Part shown: positions 43,681-51,747 of the stretch, piece after piece
Numbering within the stretch: position 1 is the first letter of the stretch
How the letters are laid out: every line of letters begins with the position of its first letter
Origin: Gemmatimonadaceae bacterium
GTDB taxonomy: Bacteria > Gemmatimonadota > Gemmatimonadetes > Gemmatimonadales > Gemmatimonadaceae
Assembly: GCA_036496605.1 (NCBI GenBank)
Contig: DASXKV010000050.1
Span: 248,001-312,000, forward strand
Length of the DNA: 64,000 bases
Direction of reading: 5' to 3'
The notes under the pieces: generated by a model
Seen by the model: the letters and a program-made list of their open reading frames with translations, nothing else
Told to the model about the DNA's origin: nothing
The model's database searches: none
Made by a program: the position numbers and the translations under genes

Positions 43681-44061
43681 TCAGGCCTGGGCGGCGACGA
43701 TCGGTCCAGCCCCGACGAGTCGCCGACTTCGCGAATCGACCTTGAGATTCAATCCCTCGAGCGAGCGCGCGCCGAGCAAAACGAGATCGCCTTCCTCGGC
43801 GAACACGACGTCGTCCGCGGTCGCAATCCCCTCAGCGTGTACAATGGCAAAACCGATTTCACGCTCTACGACTTGTCCACTGGCCAGCACGAATCGATAG
43901 CGCCGCTCGGCGGTGACGCCGAGACCTTCGAGGACGCGTCGCGGGATCCACGTGAGCTCACTGCCAGTGTCTACGAGGACGTCGTTCAGCGCGCGCAGCA
44001 GCCCGCGTCGACCCGGATGCTCGACGCTCATGGTGACGCGAAAGGTTCCCATGTCACTCAT
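43681..44061 (-). CDS. Retropepsin-like aspartic protease
   Basis: 126 residues. The catalytic motif DTGSELTWIPRRVLEGLGV and the second strand region VVEREIGFAIVHAEG.., VLLGARSLEGLNL give the single-domain, dimeric retropepsin fold seen in bacterial clan AA proteins. No signal peptide. Its stop-start neighbourhood with the DinB gene (16 bp) suggests cotranscription. Substrate unknown. Confidence 0.75.
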   Translation of the reverse strand: MSDMGTFRVTMSVEHPGRRGLLRALNDVLVDTGSELTWIPRRVLEGLGVTAERRYRFVLASGQVVEREIGFAIVHAEGIATADDVVFAEEGDLVLLGARSLEGLNLKVDSRSRRLVGAGPIVAAQA

Positions 44062-44076
44062 GATGTGCTTCTGCTC

Positions 44077-44574
44077 TCAGAATCCCGGCATCTTTTCATC
44101 GGCGGTCGGGCCGTAAATCGACGGCACGGGCACGTCGATCAAGCGCAGGTACACGGTGAGCTGCCCGCGGTGGTGAATCAGGTGATTGATGTGCTGGCGG
44201 ACGACCTCGCCACGCGGCTGCGTAAAGACTGTCCGATCGCCGAACTTTAGCGACCAGTCGACCTTGTAGTCGGCGTCCCTCGCCGCCTTGAACGCGGCGC
44301 GGGCGTCGGCGACGTTCTTGTCGAACATCGCGAGCAGGTCTTGAGTCTTCTCGTAACTGTAGCCGACCCCTCCTTTCAGGTTGAGCTCCGTGTTGGTCAG
44401 CGTCTGCGCGATCCACCCTGGCATCCACGACACGAGCTGCGTCAGATGGCCTAACGAGAACGACTTCTCGTGCGGCTTCCATTTCCCTTTGTCGGCCGGG
44501 ACCCGTTCGATGACACGGCGCGTGGTCTTCATTTCCTGTTCGAACTCGGGGAGGAAGTTTTCCGAAATGGACAT
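44077..44574 (-). CDS. DinB-like (YfiT) protein
   Basis: 165 residues, cytosolic. Helices with the DinB metal-site histidines are visible: HEKSFSLGHLTQLVSWMPGW and RQHINHLIHHRGQLTVYLRL. The family holds metal-dependent thiol transferases. ATG 44574 lies 2 nt from the start of element D. Confidence 0.8.
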   Translation of the reverse strand: MSISENFLPEFEQEMKTTRRVIERVPADKGKWKPHEKSFSLGHLTQLVSWMPGWIAQTLTNTELNLKGGVGYSYEKTQDLLAMFDKNVADARAAFKAARDADYKVDWSLKFGDRTVFTQPRGEVVRQHINHLIHHRGQLTVYLRLIDVPVPSIYGPTADEKMPGF

Positions 44575-44602
44575 AGGGCTAGGGGCTGGGGATTGGGGTT
44601 AG
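44575..44602. repeat. G-rich intergenic element D (four G-runs)
   Basis: GGGCTAGGGGCTGGGGATTGGGG on the plus strand: four runs of three or four G with loops of 2-3 nt, which fits the classical G-quadruplex rule. Directly upstream of the DinB start. Confidence 0.65.
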
Positions 44603-44621
44603 CGCGTCGCGAACATTGAGC

Positions 44622-45131
44622 TTAGCCGTGTTCAACCGCATGGCGCCAGAAGGACATGGTGCGCTCGCCGATCACGCGGCCGTGCGATGCATAGATCCCC
44701 TCGAGGCACGCGAAGAGCTGTTCGGCGCGCTGCTCGAGGCCCAGGAGGGAGAGCGATTTCAGAATCCGCGTGAGGCGCAGGAAGTTGTGATTGAATGACG
44801 TCAGCCAGTTCATGGAGCGATCGGCGAACCTCGGCGCGCGGATGATTCGGTCGCCGGTGATCTCGAGGCCGTAGAAGTCGAGCATGACCTCGAGCGAGCG
44901 CTCGAGGTTGCGGCGAAGCGTGTCGTTGGAGCGAAAGCGCGCGATCGTCGCATCGTCGAGAATCGGCGCCTCTGGATTGAACGCACTGCGCTCGGTGAGC
45001 GGGAAAAGCCACTGGATGTAGTCGTGATTGTCTTCGAGCTCCTCGTGCGGGAATTGCCAGACATCCGTTAGTCGTCGGCCCGTGGCATCCTGTCCCGTTC
45101 CGGAGTAGAAAGCGATGACGGCTTCGTTCAT
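44622..45131 (-). CDS. Opioid growth factor receptor (OGFr)-like conserved domain protein
   Basis: 169 residues matching the OGFr N-terminal conserved region: VIAFYSGTGQDATGRRL, then LEDNHDYIQWLFPLTERSAFN, IARFRSNDTLRRNLERSLEVMLDFYGL. The signature HDYIQWLFP is diagnostic. The eukaryotic protein binds met-enkephalin, but the bacterial role is unknown. ATG overlaps the sirtuin stop by 4 bp, so the sirtuin is upstream in a two-gene unit. Confidence 0.8.
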   Translation of the reverse strand: MNEAVIAFYSGTGQDATGRRLTDVWQFPHEELEDNHDYIQWLFPLTERSAFNPEAPILDDATIARFRSNDTLRRNLERSLEVMLDFYGLEITGDRIIRAPRFADRSMNWLTSFNHNFLRLTRILKSLSLLGLEQRAEQLFACLEGIYASHGRVIGERTMSFWRHAVEHG

Positions 45132-45856
45132 GGCCAGGCGAGCCTAACGAGGCGCGGCAGAATCTCGCCGGCTGTCCCGACGAGTTGTGTGACGTGATGC
45201 CCCCACGGCTGTCCCTCCATGTCCGGGTTGACGATCACGACGTCCGCACCGTGCCGCTCTGCGTACCGCGGAACCTCCGTCGCCGGCCACACCAGGTTCG
45301 ACGTCCCTACCGAGATCAGGAGGTCGCACGCTGCCGCCGCGTCGCGCGCCTGCTCGAGCGCGCCTGCGGGGAGCATCTCTTCGAACATCACGACGTCCGG
45401 CCGCAACAGACCACCGCACTTCGGGCAGACCGGATCGGCGATCCATTCCGACCGCACATTGCACTCGAAGCAGCGCGCCTCGCGCAGATTGCCGTGCAGC
45501 TCGATGACGTTCTTGCTCCCGGCACGCTGGTGCAGGCTGTCGATGTTCTGCGTCACGAGGAGGAACTCTTCGGCGTGGCGCTCGATCTCGACGATGGCGT
45601 AATGACCCGGATTCGGCTCGACTTCCCGTGCCTTCGTCGCGCGTGACGAGTACCAGTGCCACGCGTTAGGCTGATTACGCCGGTAGCCGTCGGGGTAGGC
45701 AAAGTTGCGGACGTCGACCTCGTTCCAGAGCGCGTTCGCCGCCGCACGGAAGGTCGGCACGCCGCTTTCGGCGGACACGCCGGCGCCCGTGAAGACGACC
45801 ACGCGTCGCGCCTTACGAAGGCACGACGCGACGGTTAGAAGCTGCTCATCAGCCAT
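45128..45856 (-). CDS. NAD-dependent protein deacetylase (sirtuin)
   Basis: 242 residues with all sirtuin signatures: VVVFTGAGVSAESGVPTFR, LLVTQNIDSLHQRAG, VIELHGNLREARCFEC, zinc cysteines (CFEC and CPKC) and the later GTSNLVWPA. It removes acyl groups from lysine using NAD+. Its gene is divergent from the LOG-like gene and overlaps the OGFr gene by 4 bp. Confidence 0.92.
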   Translation of the reverse strand: MADEQLLTVASCLRKARRVVVFTGAGVSAESGVPTFRAAANALWNEVDVRNFAYPDGYRRNQPNAWHWYSSRATKAREVEPNPGHYAIVEIERHAEEFLLVTQNIDSLHQRAGSKNVIELHGNLREARCFECNVRSEWIADPVCPKCGGLLRPDVVMFEEMLPAGALEQARDAAAACDLLISVGTSNLVWPATEVPRYAERHGADVVIVNPDMEGQPWGHHVTQLVGTAGEILPRLVRLAWP

Positions 45857-45944
45857 GGGTACTCCGGATGCTACTCCGTGCGTCTTACCAGGGGCACGCG
45901 CAACGCCTTCTACAAGTATTCGCCCAACTCTGGTATGAAAGTAT

Positions 45945-45973
45945 TTGCTGTCGCGGACGATCCCAACTATGAT
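45945..45973 (+). promoter_or_regulatory. Near-consensus sigma70 promoter of a leaderless gene
   Basis: TTGCTG (45945-45950), a 17-nt spacer, TATGAT (45968-45973), then six bases to GTG 45980. A transcription start at the usual distance would fall on the start codon, so the mRNA would have no leader. Confidence 0.6.
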
Positions 45974-45979
45974 TGCCGC

Positions 45980-46459
45980 GTGCCCCGCACCTGTGTCGCC
46001 GTCGTCGGGCCTGGAGAGAACGCGTCCGCCACCGCCATCGCCGACGCAACGACCGTCGGTCGACTGGTCGCCGAGCGTGGATGGGTGACACTCACCGGCG
46101 GCCGCGCGGTAGGCGTGATGGCCGCGGCGACGCGTGGCGCGGCTGACGCAGGCGGCCTCACGATCGGTGTGCTCCCGGGCACCGACAAACGCCATGCCGC
46201 GCCCGACGTCGCCGTCGCCCTCGCGACGGGACTCGGCGAAGCCCGAAACGCCGTTCTCGTCAGTGCCGCCGACGCCGTCATCGCCTGCGGCATGAGCAAT
46301 GGCACGGCATCCGAGGTCGCACTCGCTCTCCGCGCGGCCAAGCTAACGGTGCTCGTCAGGCCAGACGCGGATACACGAGCTTTCTTTAGCGCGGCGCACA
46401 TATGCGACACCCCAGAGCAAGCCGTAGAGTGGCTCGAGCCTCTGCTGTGCTCAGGATGA
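45980..46459 (+). CDS. TIGR00725/LOG-like Rossmann-fold protein
   Basis: 159 residues: VAVVGPGENASATAIADATTVGRLVAE, TLTGGRAVGVMAAATRGAADAGG, IGVLPGTDK and a later AVIACGMSNGTASEVALAL. This is the lysine-decarboxylase-like/LOG superfamily, with the conserved GGRAxGVM in place of PGGxGTxxE; members bind nucleotides, and function is unknown. GTG 45980 is chosen because of the promoter at 45968; ATG 45935 is an alternative. Confidence 0.75.
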   Translation: MPRTCVAVVGPGENASATAIADATTVGRLVAERGWVTLTGGRAVGVMAAATRGAADAGGLTIGVLPGTDKRHAAPDVAVALATGLGEARNAVLVSAADAVIACGMSNGTASEVALALRAAKLTVLVRPDADTRAFFSAAHICDTPEQAVEWLEPLLCSG

Positions 46460-46936
46460 CAATTCCCGCGTCATCTCGATCATCGTCCTTCGAAACCCTG
46501 CCCTCTCGAACAACCGCTGCGCCGGCTCATTCTGCTCGGCGGTCGAGAGCACGACGCGCGGCGAGCCTCTTTCTTTCAAGAACGCTAAAGTCGCGTCGAG
46601 CAGCTTGCGGCCGACGCCGTGCTGCCGGCGGTCGGGATCGACGATGATATCGTGAATCACGCCAGCGCTATCACGAAGGGACATCCAGTCCTTCCCCTCG
46701 ACCGCGGCGTACGTGTACCCGATCACGTCACCATCTTGCTCGGCGACGAGCACGCACACGTCGGGGTCCTCGAGCTGCGTCCCGAGAAAATGACCGTACC
46801 CCTCGGCAGTGTGACGCGTCGCCGGGATGAAGCGCTTCTTGTCGAACTCATAGTGCGTGCGAACGAGGAGCGCGCCGAGCCGGCCCACGGTCGGCATGTC
46901 GTTCAGAGTCGCGCGGCGGACGATGATCTCGGGCAC
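46451..46936 (-). CDS. GNAT N-acetyltransferase
   Basis: 161 residues: IIVRRATLNDMPTVGRLG, GVIHDIIVDPDRRQHGVGRKLLDATLAFLKERG (acetyl-CoA motif) and a C-terminal PAQRLFERAGFRRTMIEMTREL. GTG at 46936 is taken as start; longer readings pass into the antisense of the RDD gene. It is the last gene of the RDD-RDD-GNAT unit. Confidence 0.85.
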   Translation of the reverse strand: MPEIIVRRATLNDMPTVGRLGALLVRTHYEFDKKRFIPATRHTAEGYGHFLGTQLEDPDVCVLVAEQDGDVIGYTYAAVEGKDWMSLRDSAGVIHDIIVDPDRRQHGVGRKLLDATLAFLKERGSPRVVLSTAEQNEPAQRLFERAGFRRTMIEMTRELSS

Positions 46937-46947
46937 GAGTGCGGAAA

Positions 46948-47628
46948 CTAATCCGCTCCCGCTGGATGCGTCGTCGGCCGATACGCGTCGACCTCGATGA
47001 CCTGCGTGTCCGCCGCCTGGTCGCCGAGCCGGCGGCCGTCCTCGCGCGCGAGCACGACGATCGGCTCGATGAGCGGGCCCGCGACCGGAACGACGCCGAC
47101 CAGACCGCCGATGAAGCAGCGCAGCGCCGAACCGCCGGTATTGCACGGCCGATTCGTCTTGACGTTCACGACCATCAGGCCGACGGCCTTTTTCCCGATG
47201 CTCTGCCCATTCGGTCGTCCATCTTTCGTGAGACCATAGTACATCGACCACGCGATCGCGCCGAAGAGGTTGATCAACACCGTGGTTTCGGTTTGCCGCG
47301 GCAGTTTGAAGATGAGCGCGATTATGCCCGCGACGATCATCGGTCCCATCCCGATGACCTTGTCGATGATGGACGCGCCGAATCGTGCGCCGAGCCGCGC
47401 CTTCGGGTAACGCCAGATGATCTCAGCCGGCTCGCGCACCGCCGTTGCGAGCTCCACTCGCTTCGCCGCGCGGCCTTCCGGCGTATCGATGCGGCGATGT
47501 GCCGACTCTTCGGCGAGCGCCTGACGAGCTTCCGACGTCAGCGTCTCCGGGTCACACTCGAGCAGGTTTAGCAACTCCTGATCGGCGTAGCTCGCGTAAC
47601 GCAACCGGAAGTCTTCCAACGTGCGCAT
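46948..47628 (-). CDS. RDD-family membrane protein (second of a tandem pair)
   Basis: 226 residues: an N-terminal helical cap (YASYADQELLNLLECDPETLTSEARQALAEE), then an RDD domain with RLGARFGASIIDKVIGM, a KDGRPNGQSIGKKAVGLMVV segment and about three membrane helices. It is a clear paralog of the gene immediately upstream (3-bp gap). RDD proteins may transport Na+/H+ or other ligands. Confidence 0.88.
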   Translation of the reverse strand: MRTLEDFRLRYASYADQELLNLLECDPETLTSEARQALAEESAHRRIDTPEGRAAKRVELATAVREPAEIIWRYPKARLGARFGASIIDKVIGMGPMIVAGIIALIFKLPRQTETTVLINLFGAIAWSMYYGLTKDGRPNGQSIGKKAVGLMVVNVKTNRPCNTGGSALRCFIGGLVGVVPVAGPLIEPIVVLAREDGRRLGDQAADTQVIEVDAYRPTTHPAGAD

Positions 47629-47631
47629 GGA

Positions 47632-48294
47632 CTACCGCGTCGGCACGTAAGTATCGAGAGGAATGACCTGCGTTCCTGCCGCGCGATCCCCGAGGCGGCG
47701 ACCATCCTCGGCCGCGAGCGCGACGATGGGCTCGATGAAGAAGCCGAAGATCGGGACGAGGTTGACCGCTCCCCAGATCAGCGCACGGATCGCTGACTCG
47801 CCCTTGGAGCAGGGCTTGTTCGTCGTCGTGTTCACGACCATCAGGTCCATCATCTCCTTGCCGATGCTCTGCCCGTCGTCGCGGCCGTCCTTGGTGAAGC
47901 CATACCAGACCGCCCAGCCAATGCAGCCAACGAAGAGGAGGACCGAAGCCGCAGAGCGGCCATTAAATTGATTCGTAATGGCGAGGAAGACCGCGGCAAC
48001 GATGATCGGGACGACGCAGACGATGCAGTCGATGATGTACGCGAGGAAGCGCGAGCCGAAGTTGGCCTTGACGTAACGCTGAACGCCCGCCGCGCCGGCC
48101 GGGGCATACGCGCCGATGCCAGCGACGACCTCGGGCCATCCGGGCGGCAACGTGAGCCCGCGTCGCACGGCTTCGTCGATGAGAGCCTGCCGCGACTCAG
48201 GCGTTAGGCGCTCGGGACCGACGTTCATGACTGCGAGCAGGTCGGCGTCCGAGGTACGGGCGTAGCGCTCCCGAAGGGCATCGGTCGTGTACAT
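47632..48294 (-). CDS. RDD-family membrane protein (first of a tandem pair)
   Basis: 220 residues: N-terminal cap (YARTSDADLLAVMNVGPERLTPESRQALIDEA), then GSRFLAYIIDCIVCVVPIIVAAVF, KDGRDDGQSIGKEMMDLMVV and FFIEPIVALAAEDGRRLGDRAAGTQV. The cap and the RDD core align with the downstream paralog, so a local duplication is likely. The start is MYTTDA at 48294. Confidence 0.88.
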   Translation of the reverse strand: MYTTDALRERYARTSDADLLAVMNVGPERLTPESRQALIDEAVRRGLTLPPGWPEVVAGIGAYAPAGAAGVQRYVKANFGSRFLAYIIDCIVCVVPIIVAAVFLAITNQFNGRSAASVLLFVGCIGWAVWYGFTKDGRDDGQSIGKEMMDLMVVNTTTNKPCSKGESAIRALIWGAVNLVPIFGFFIEPIVALAAEDGRRLGDRAAGTQVIPLDTYVPTR

Positions 48295-48367
48295 GTCCAA
48301 GGCTCGGCGTGGGGTTCGCCGAGACAATGCAGCGCCGCCTCACGCATTCGCAAGTGCGAACAGTGAC

Positions 48368-48898
48368 TCAGGGCGGGTCGATCCCGATGCTGACGAAACC
48401 GACCTCGAGCAACCAGACCGGAGTATCCAAGCCGAAGAACTTGTGGACCGTGACGCCGGTGCGGAGGCCGACGCCGTGAGAGTGGACGACCGCCGCGATG
48501 CCCGCATTCAGGCCGGCAACGCCGCCGCCGCCACCGCCACCGCCGGGCGTGAATGCGCCGATCGCGCTCACACCGGCCGAGGGAAGCAGGATGAAGTGTG
48601 GCCTGACAAGGGGAACCGTGACGTCGCCCCGAAAGCCGAAGGCTATGATGCCGTTCGCGAAGAGCCACGGCATGGTTCCGAAAGCTATGTCGCCACCGAT
48701 CCGGCCGGAGCAGACTTGGGTAAAGTTGAGGCCGAACGTGAACAGCTCGGGGACGATTTGACTCCGCACACCGGGGAAGCCTAACGACATGCCGATGAGC
48801 CACTCGGCCGGAGCGTTAGCCGCCGTGTCGGGCGGCGTCTGTGCCTGGAGAGGGGCGGCGCCGAGAAGGAGCACGACGAGAACACGTGCGGCAAGCAT
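48368..48898 (-). CDS. Secreted beta-rich protein (outer-membrane-like)
   Basis: 176 residues: signal peptide (VLVVLLLGAAPLQAQ), an alternating hydrophobic body (WLIGMSLGFPGVRSQIV, GGDIAFGTMPWLFANGIIAFGF, RGDVTVPLVRPHFILLPSAGV) and a poly-Gly stretch (FTPGGGGGGGGVAG). It looks like a small barrel or porin-like protein; family not recognised. A CGTTAGG-type motif flanks its leader. Confidence 0.6.
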   Translation of the reverse strand: MLAARVLVVLLLGAAPLQAQTPPDTAANAPAEWLIGMSLGFPGVRSQIVPELFTFGLNFTQVCSGRIGGDIAFGTMPWLFANGIIAFGFRGDVTVPLVRPHFILLPSAGVSAIGAFTPGGGGGGGGVAGLNAGIAAVVHSHGVGLRTGVTVHKFFGLDTPVWLLEVGFVSIGIDPP

Positions 48899-49143
48899 GA
48901 GTACTCCTCGAGAAGTGTGACATCTCACTAACGCGGCAGATGTCGCACTTTCGGCTCATTCCGCTCGTGCGCGGAATTCACGCAGCCCCCATGGCTGACT
49001 CACTGGCGGTCATTTCAGCGCAGCCAACGCCGGCCGCGAACGGAAAGGATTGGGTCTCTCGCAGAAGGATTAGGGGAAGGGACAGGCCATGCCGCATCGT
49101 GCGCAATGTCCGCTTGCCCCCCATCCGCCGAGCCGAGCAGATT
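48899..49143. other. Divergent intergenic region, nothing specific recognised
   Basis: 245 bp between two divergent genes. No long hairpins or repeats seen apart from the promoter-size space itself. Confidence 0.5.
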
Positions 49144-49719
49144 ATGGCCATGCCTGCCATGCAACGCCTCTGGAGCGCGCGCGAGGTTCGCGACCTCATC
49201 GAGAAGAACGCTTTCGCGACGCCGCGCTACGAGCTCGTGAATGGCGAGCTCCTCGTGACGCCGTCGCCGAATGCGTTGCACCAGGACGCGGCGTACCTCC
49301 TGCTTCGGGCGCTGAACGATTACTTCAAGATCGTCCCCATTGCCCACGGATATACGGCGCCCTTGGACGTCGACCTCGAGCCGGAGCTGGTCGTCCAGCC
49401 GGACGTCCTCGTTGTACCGATGCGGGAGTTTGAGCGGTTGCGGCGCGAGAAGCTGCCGGTACGCGAGCTCCTGATTGCCGCGGAGATCCTGTCGGCAAGC
49501 AGTGGTCGGTTCGATCGTGTCACCAAGCGCGAGCCATATCAGCGGCACGTCAGTGAGTACTGGATCGTCGATCTCGATGCGCGACTGTTCGAACGCTGGT
49601 TGCCTAACGATACACGCCCCGAGATCCTGGCCCGGGAGCTGATATGGCATCCGTCGGGTGCGTCCGAGGCTTTCCGCCTCGATCTAGTGCACTACTTCGC
49701 TGAGTGCCTCGGCGAGTAA
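49144..49719 (+). CDS. Uma2/DUF820 family endonuclease-like protein
   Basis: 191 residues of the PD-(D/E)XK type: RYELVNGELLVTPSPNALHQ, ..DVDLEPELVVQPDVLVVP.., IAAEILSASSGRFDRVTKREPYQRHVSEYWIVD with the conserved E..D..K pattern. The chemistry is not established for most members. ATG 49144 is used; the longer upstream frame is unlikely. Confidence 0.85.
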   Translation: MAMPAMQRLWSAREVRDLIEKNAFATPRYELVNGELLVTPSPNALHQDAAYLLLRALNDYFKIVPIAHGYTAPLDVDLEPELVVQPDVLVVPMREFERLRREKLPVRELLIAAEILSASSGRFDRVTKREPYQRHVSEYWIVDLDARLFERWLPNDTRPEILARELIWHPSGASEAFRLDLVHYFAECLGE

Positions 49720-49764
49720 GAAGTCCGCGACCCAATCTCACATCGGGATGAGGGGGCACTGAAC

Positions 49765-50358
49765 ATGGCTCGCGCGATTCATGTTGTCCTCTTTGATGGC
49801 TTCGCCGACTGGGAACCGGCCCATGCGCTGGCGGAGCTGCGCCGCTGGGGCAAGCGCGAAGTACGCAGCGTCGGATTCACGACTGCTCCGGTCGTTTCCA
49901 TGGGCGGGCTCCGAGTCACGCCCGACCTCGCGTTGAGCGCGGTGCAGCTGGCCGACGTCGAGCTGCTACTTCTGCCCGGCGGCGACATGTGGCAAGAGGG
50001 CGCATACCCGGTGGCCGAGTTGGAGGCGCTCATTCACGATCTGGTGAAAGTGGAGAGGCCCGTCGCCGCGATTTGCGCGGCGACGCTGGCTCTCGTCCGC
50101 AGCGGCGTGCTCGATGACCGCAAGCACACGAGCAATGGGCGCGACTACGTCGCGCACTACGCGCCCGATCACCGTGCCGGCGCGCACTACGTCGAATCGC
50201 TGGCCGTTCGCGATCGCCACGTGATCACGGCGAGCGGGCTTGGCGCCGTCGATTTCGCTCGCGCCATCTTCGCCGAGCTCGCCGTCTTCACCGCCGAGAA
50301 CGAGCAACTCTGGTTCGACATGTTCAAGCACAATCGACTCCCCGCCACGGCGCTTTAG
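49765..50358 (+). CDS. DJ-1/PfpI family protein
   Basis: 197 residues: HVVLFDGFADWEPAHALAELRR, ELLLLPGGDMWQ, then the nucleophile elbow AAICAATLALVRSGVL with Cys in a conserved position, and a late HVITASGLGAVDFARAI. Members include glutamine amidotransferase-like deglycases and peptidases. Convergent with the YbjQ gene. Confidence 0.87.
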   Translation: MARAIHVVLFDGFADWEPAHALAELRRWGKREVRSVGFTTAPVVSMGGLRVTPDLALSAVQLADVELLLLPGGDMWQEGAYPVAELEALIHDLVKVERPVAAICAATLALVRSGVLDDRKHTSNGRDYVAHYAPDHRAGAHYVESLAVRDRHVITASGLGAVDFARAIFAELAVFTAENEQLWFDMFKHNRLPATAL

Positions 50359-50390
50359 TTACGCGACGCGTCGAAACCAATTTCCGTAGC

Positions 50391-51230
50391 TCATCCGGCA
50401 CTATCGAACGTCACTACCTGCTGCACGGCCTGCAGGGGCGTTAGCGACTTATCACTCATGGGAACGACCGCCGTTCCGACCGCAAAGAATTCGATCGCGT
50501 TCGCGCCCCACCCCCAATTGGATTCCTCCACACGAGCGCCGACGACGCCTGTTCCTCCGCGCTCGAGGGCTTCCGCTTGCATGCGCTCGAGTGCCGCTTC
50601 ACGCGCCGCGTACGTCGCCTCCGTATAGATCTTCATCTCCTGGTTGCGGCCGACCTGCTTCAGTGCCTGCATGAAGCTCAGATGCGCGATGTGATACACG
50701 CATGCACCCATCGATAGACTCACGGGCCGATAGCCCGCTCGTACCAGCTTCCACAGATCCTGGCCGCTCAAATCAGAGGTAAAGGGACGATTGTCCTTGG
50801 TCCGGAAGCTTCCTGTTCGTTCCCGATGACGAATGGCGGTGCCGATGGCTTGAAACTCGAGCACGCCCTCTTCCATTGCGTACTCTTTGAACACGAGTCG
50901 AACGCCGACGACGCCATCGCCCCCGAGGAGATCCGCCTCCTCTTCCATCCGCGTCATCGCGAGCTCTCGCGCGTCGAACATGGCTTTGGTCAGGACCGGC
51001 AGCTCCTGGCTCACGCTCCATTTTTGCCATTGAAAGCCGACGTGGTAGATCGATGAGCCCATCACCAGGCCGAGTGCCTCGAAGCCGACCTGTTCGACGA
51101 GTAAGAACTCATCTACCGACAGGTCACTCGTAAAAAACGCGGGACGGTCGCCCGCACCGCGCATTGCGCGAAGTCGTTGCGCAGCTCCACTGGGTAAATT
51201 CGCCGTCGACCCCGGAACGTAATTCGGCAT
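50391..51230 (-). CDS. Double YbjQ/DUF74 heavy-metal-binding-like protein
   Basis: 279 residues made of two related domains of about 100 residues: FFTSDLSVDEFLLVEQVGFEALGLVMGSS..., and FTSDLSGQDLWKLVRAGYRPVSLSMGAC..., each with a later helix rich in Arg/Glu (AMTRMEEEADLLGGDGVVGV; ALERMQAEALERGGTGVVGA). YbjQ domains form pentamers; the function is unknown. MPNYVPG at 51230 is the natural start. The internal duplication is clear. Confidence 0.75.
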   Translation of the reverse strand: MPNYVPGSTANLPSGAAQRLRAMRGAGDRPAFFTSDLSVDEFLLVEQVGFEALGLVMGSSIYHVGFQWQKWSVSQELPVLTKAMFDARELAMTRMEEEADLLGGDGVVGVRLVFKEYAMEEGVLEFQAIGTAIRHRERTGSFRTKDNRPFTSDLSGQDLWKLVRAGYRPVSLSMGACVYHIAHLSFMQALKQVGRNQEMKIYTEATYAAREAALERMQAEALERGGTGVVGARVEESNWGWGANAIEFFAVGTAVVPMSDKSLTPLQAVQQVVTFDSAG

Positions 51231-51281
51231 GAAGGCTCCTGTTCGTGAAGTGCGAAAGCAAACACGAATGCCCAGTCGCAA

Positions 51282-51674
51282 TCAACGTTTCGTCGAATTC
51301 AGCCATTGTTGCAGCGCGTCGCGGCCCTGCTGCGTGCGTCGAAGCTCGACCTCGATCGCGACGCCCAATTCGGCCAGGAACGCTTCGATCTCCATTGGAG
51401 TGGTGCGAATCACGACGCCGCGCACCTCTTGCTGCCGACTCGCTTCGAACGAATCGTCGGCACTTCTTCTCAGCACGTAGACGTGTTCGGCAACGGGCAG
51501 GCGAACGGCGGTGACACGTCGTCGCAAGAGGGTCCGCTCGACCTTCGCGCCGGGAACGATCGCCGAGAGTGTACTCACCAACTCGTCCAACATCTCATTG
51601 CGATCGGCTCTTGTGTATTGCGCGAGCAGAGCGGCGACGGTCACCTCTTCATATGATCCTTCTGAATCAGGCAT
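51282..51674 (-). CDS. Small acidic protein of unknown function
   Basis: 130 residues: two helical parts (EEVTVAALLAQYTRADRNEMLDELVSTLS and IEAFLAELGVAIEVELRRTQQGRDALQQWLN) around a beta-rich centre. It is 51 bp upstream of the YbjQ gene on the same strand and could be cotranscribed. No family recognised. Confidence 0.55.
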   Translation of the reverse strand: MPDSEGSYEEVTVAALLAQYTRADRNEMLDELVSTLSAIVPGAKVERTLLRRRVTAVRLPVAEHVYVLRRSADDSFEASRQQEVRGVVIRTTPMEIEAFLAELGVAIEVELRRTQQGRDALQQWLNSTKR

Positions 51675-51747
51675 GAGAGCTCACTGAAACGGACGCGTCA
51701 TCGGTACGGGGCACCTCGGCATGTTAATCCTCCGCCAGCCGTTGGGC

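Noticed and set aside
46937-47251. Extension of the GNAT gene at 46451 to 47251
   Set aside because: It runs through the RDD gene in another frame; the GNAT domain begins at the GTG 46936.
48940-49143. N-terminal extension of the Uma2 gene
   Set aside because: The extra 68 residues have no conserved pattern, and the family starts near the ATG at 49144.
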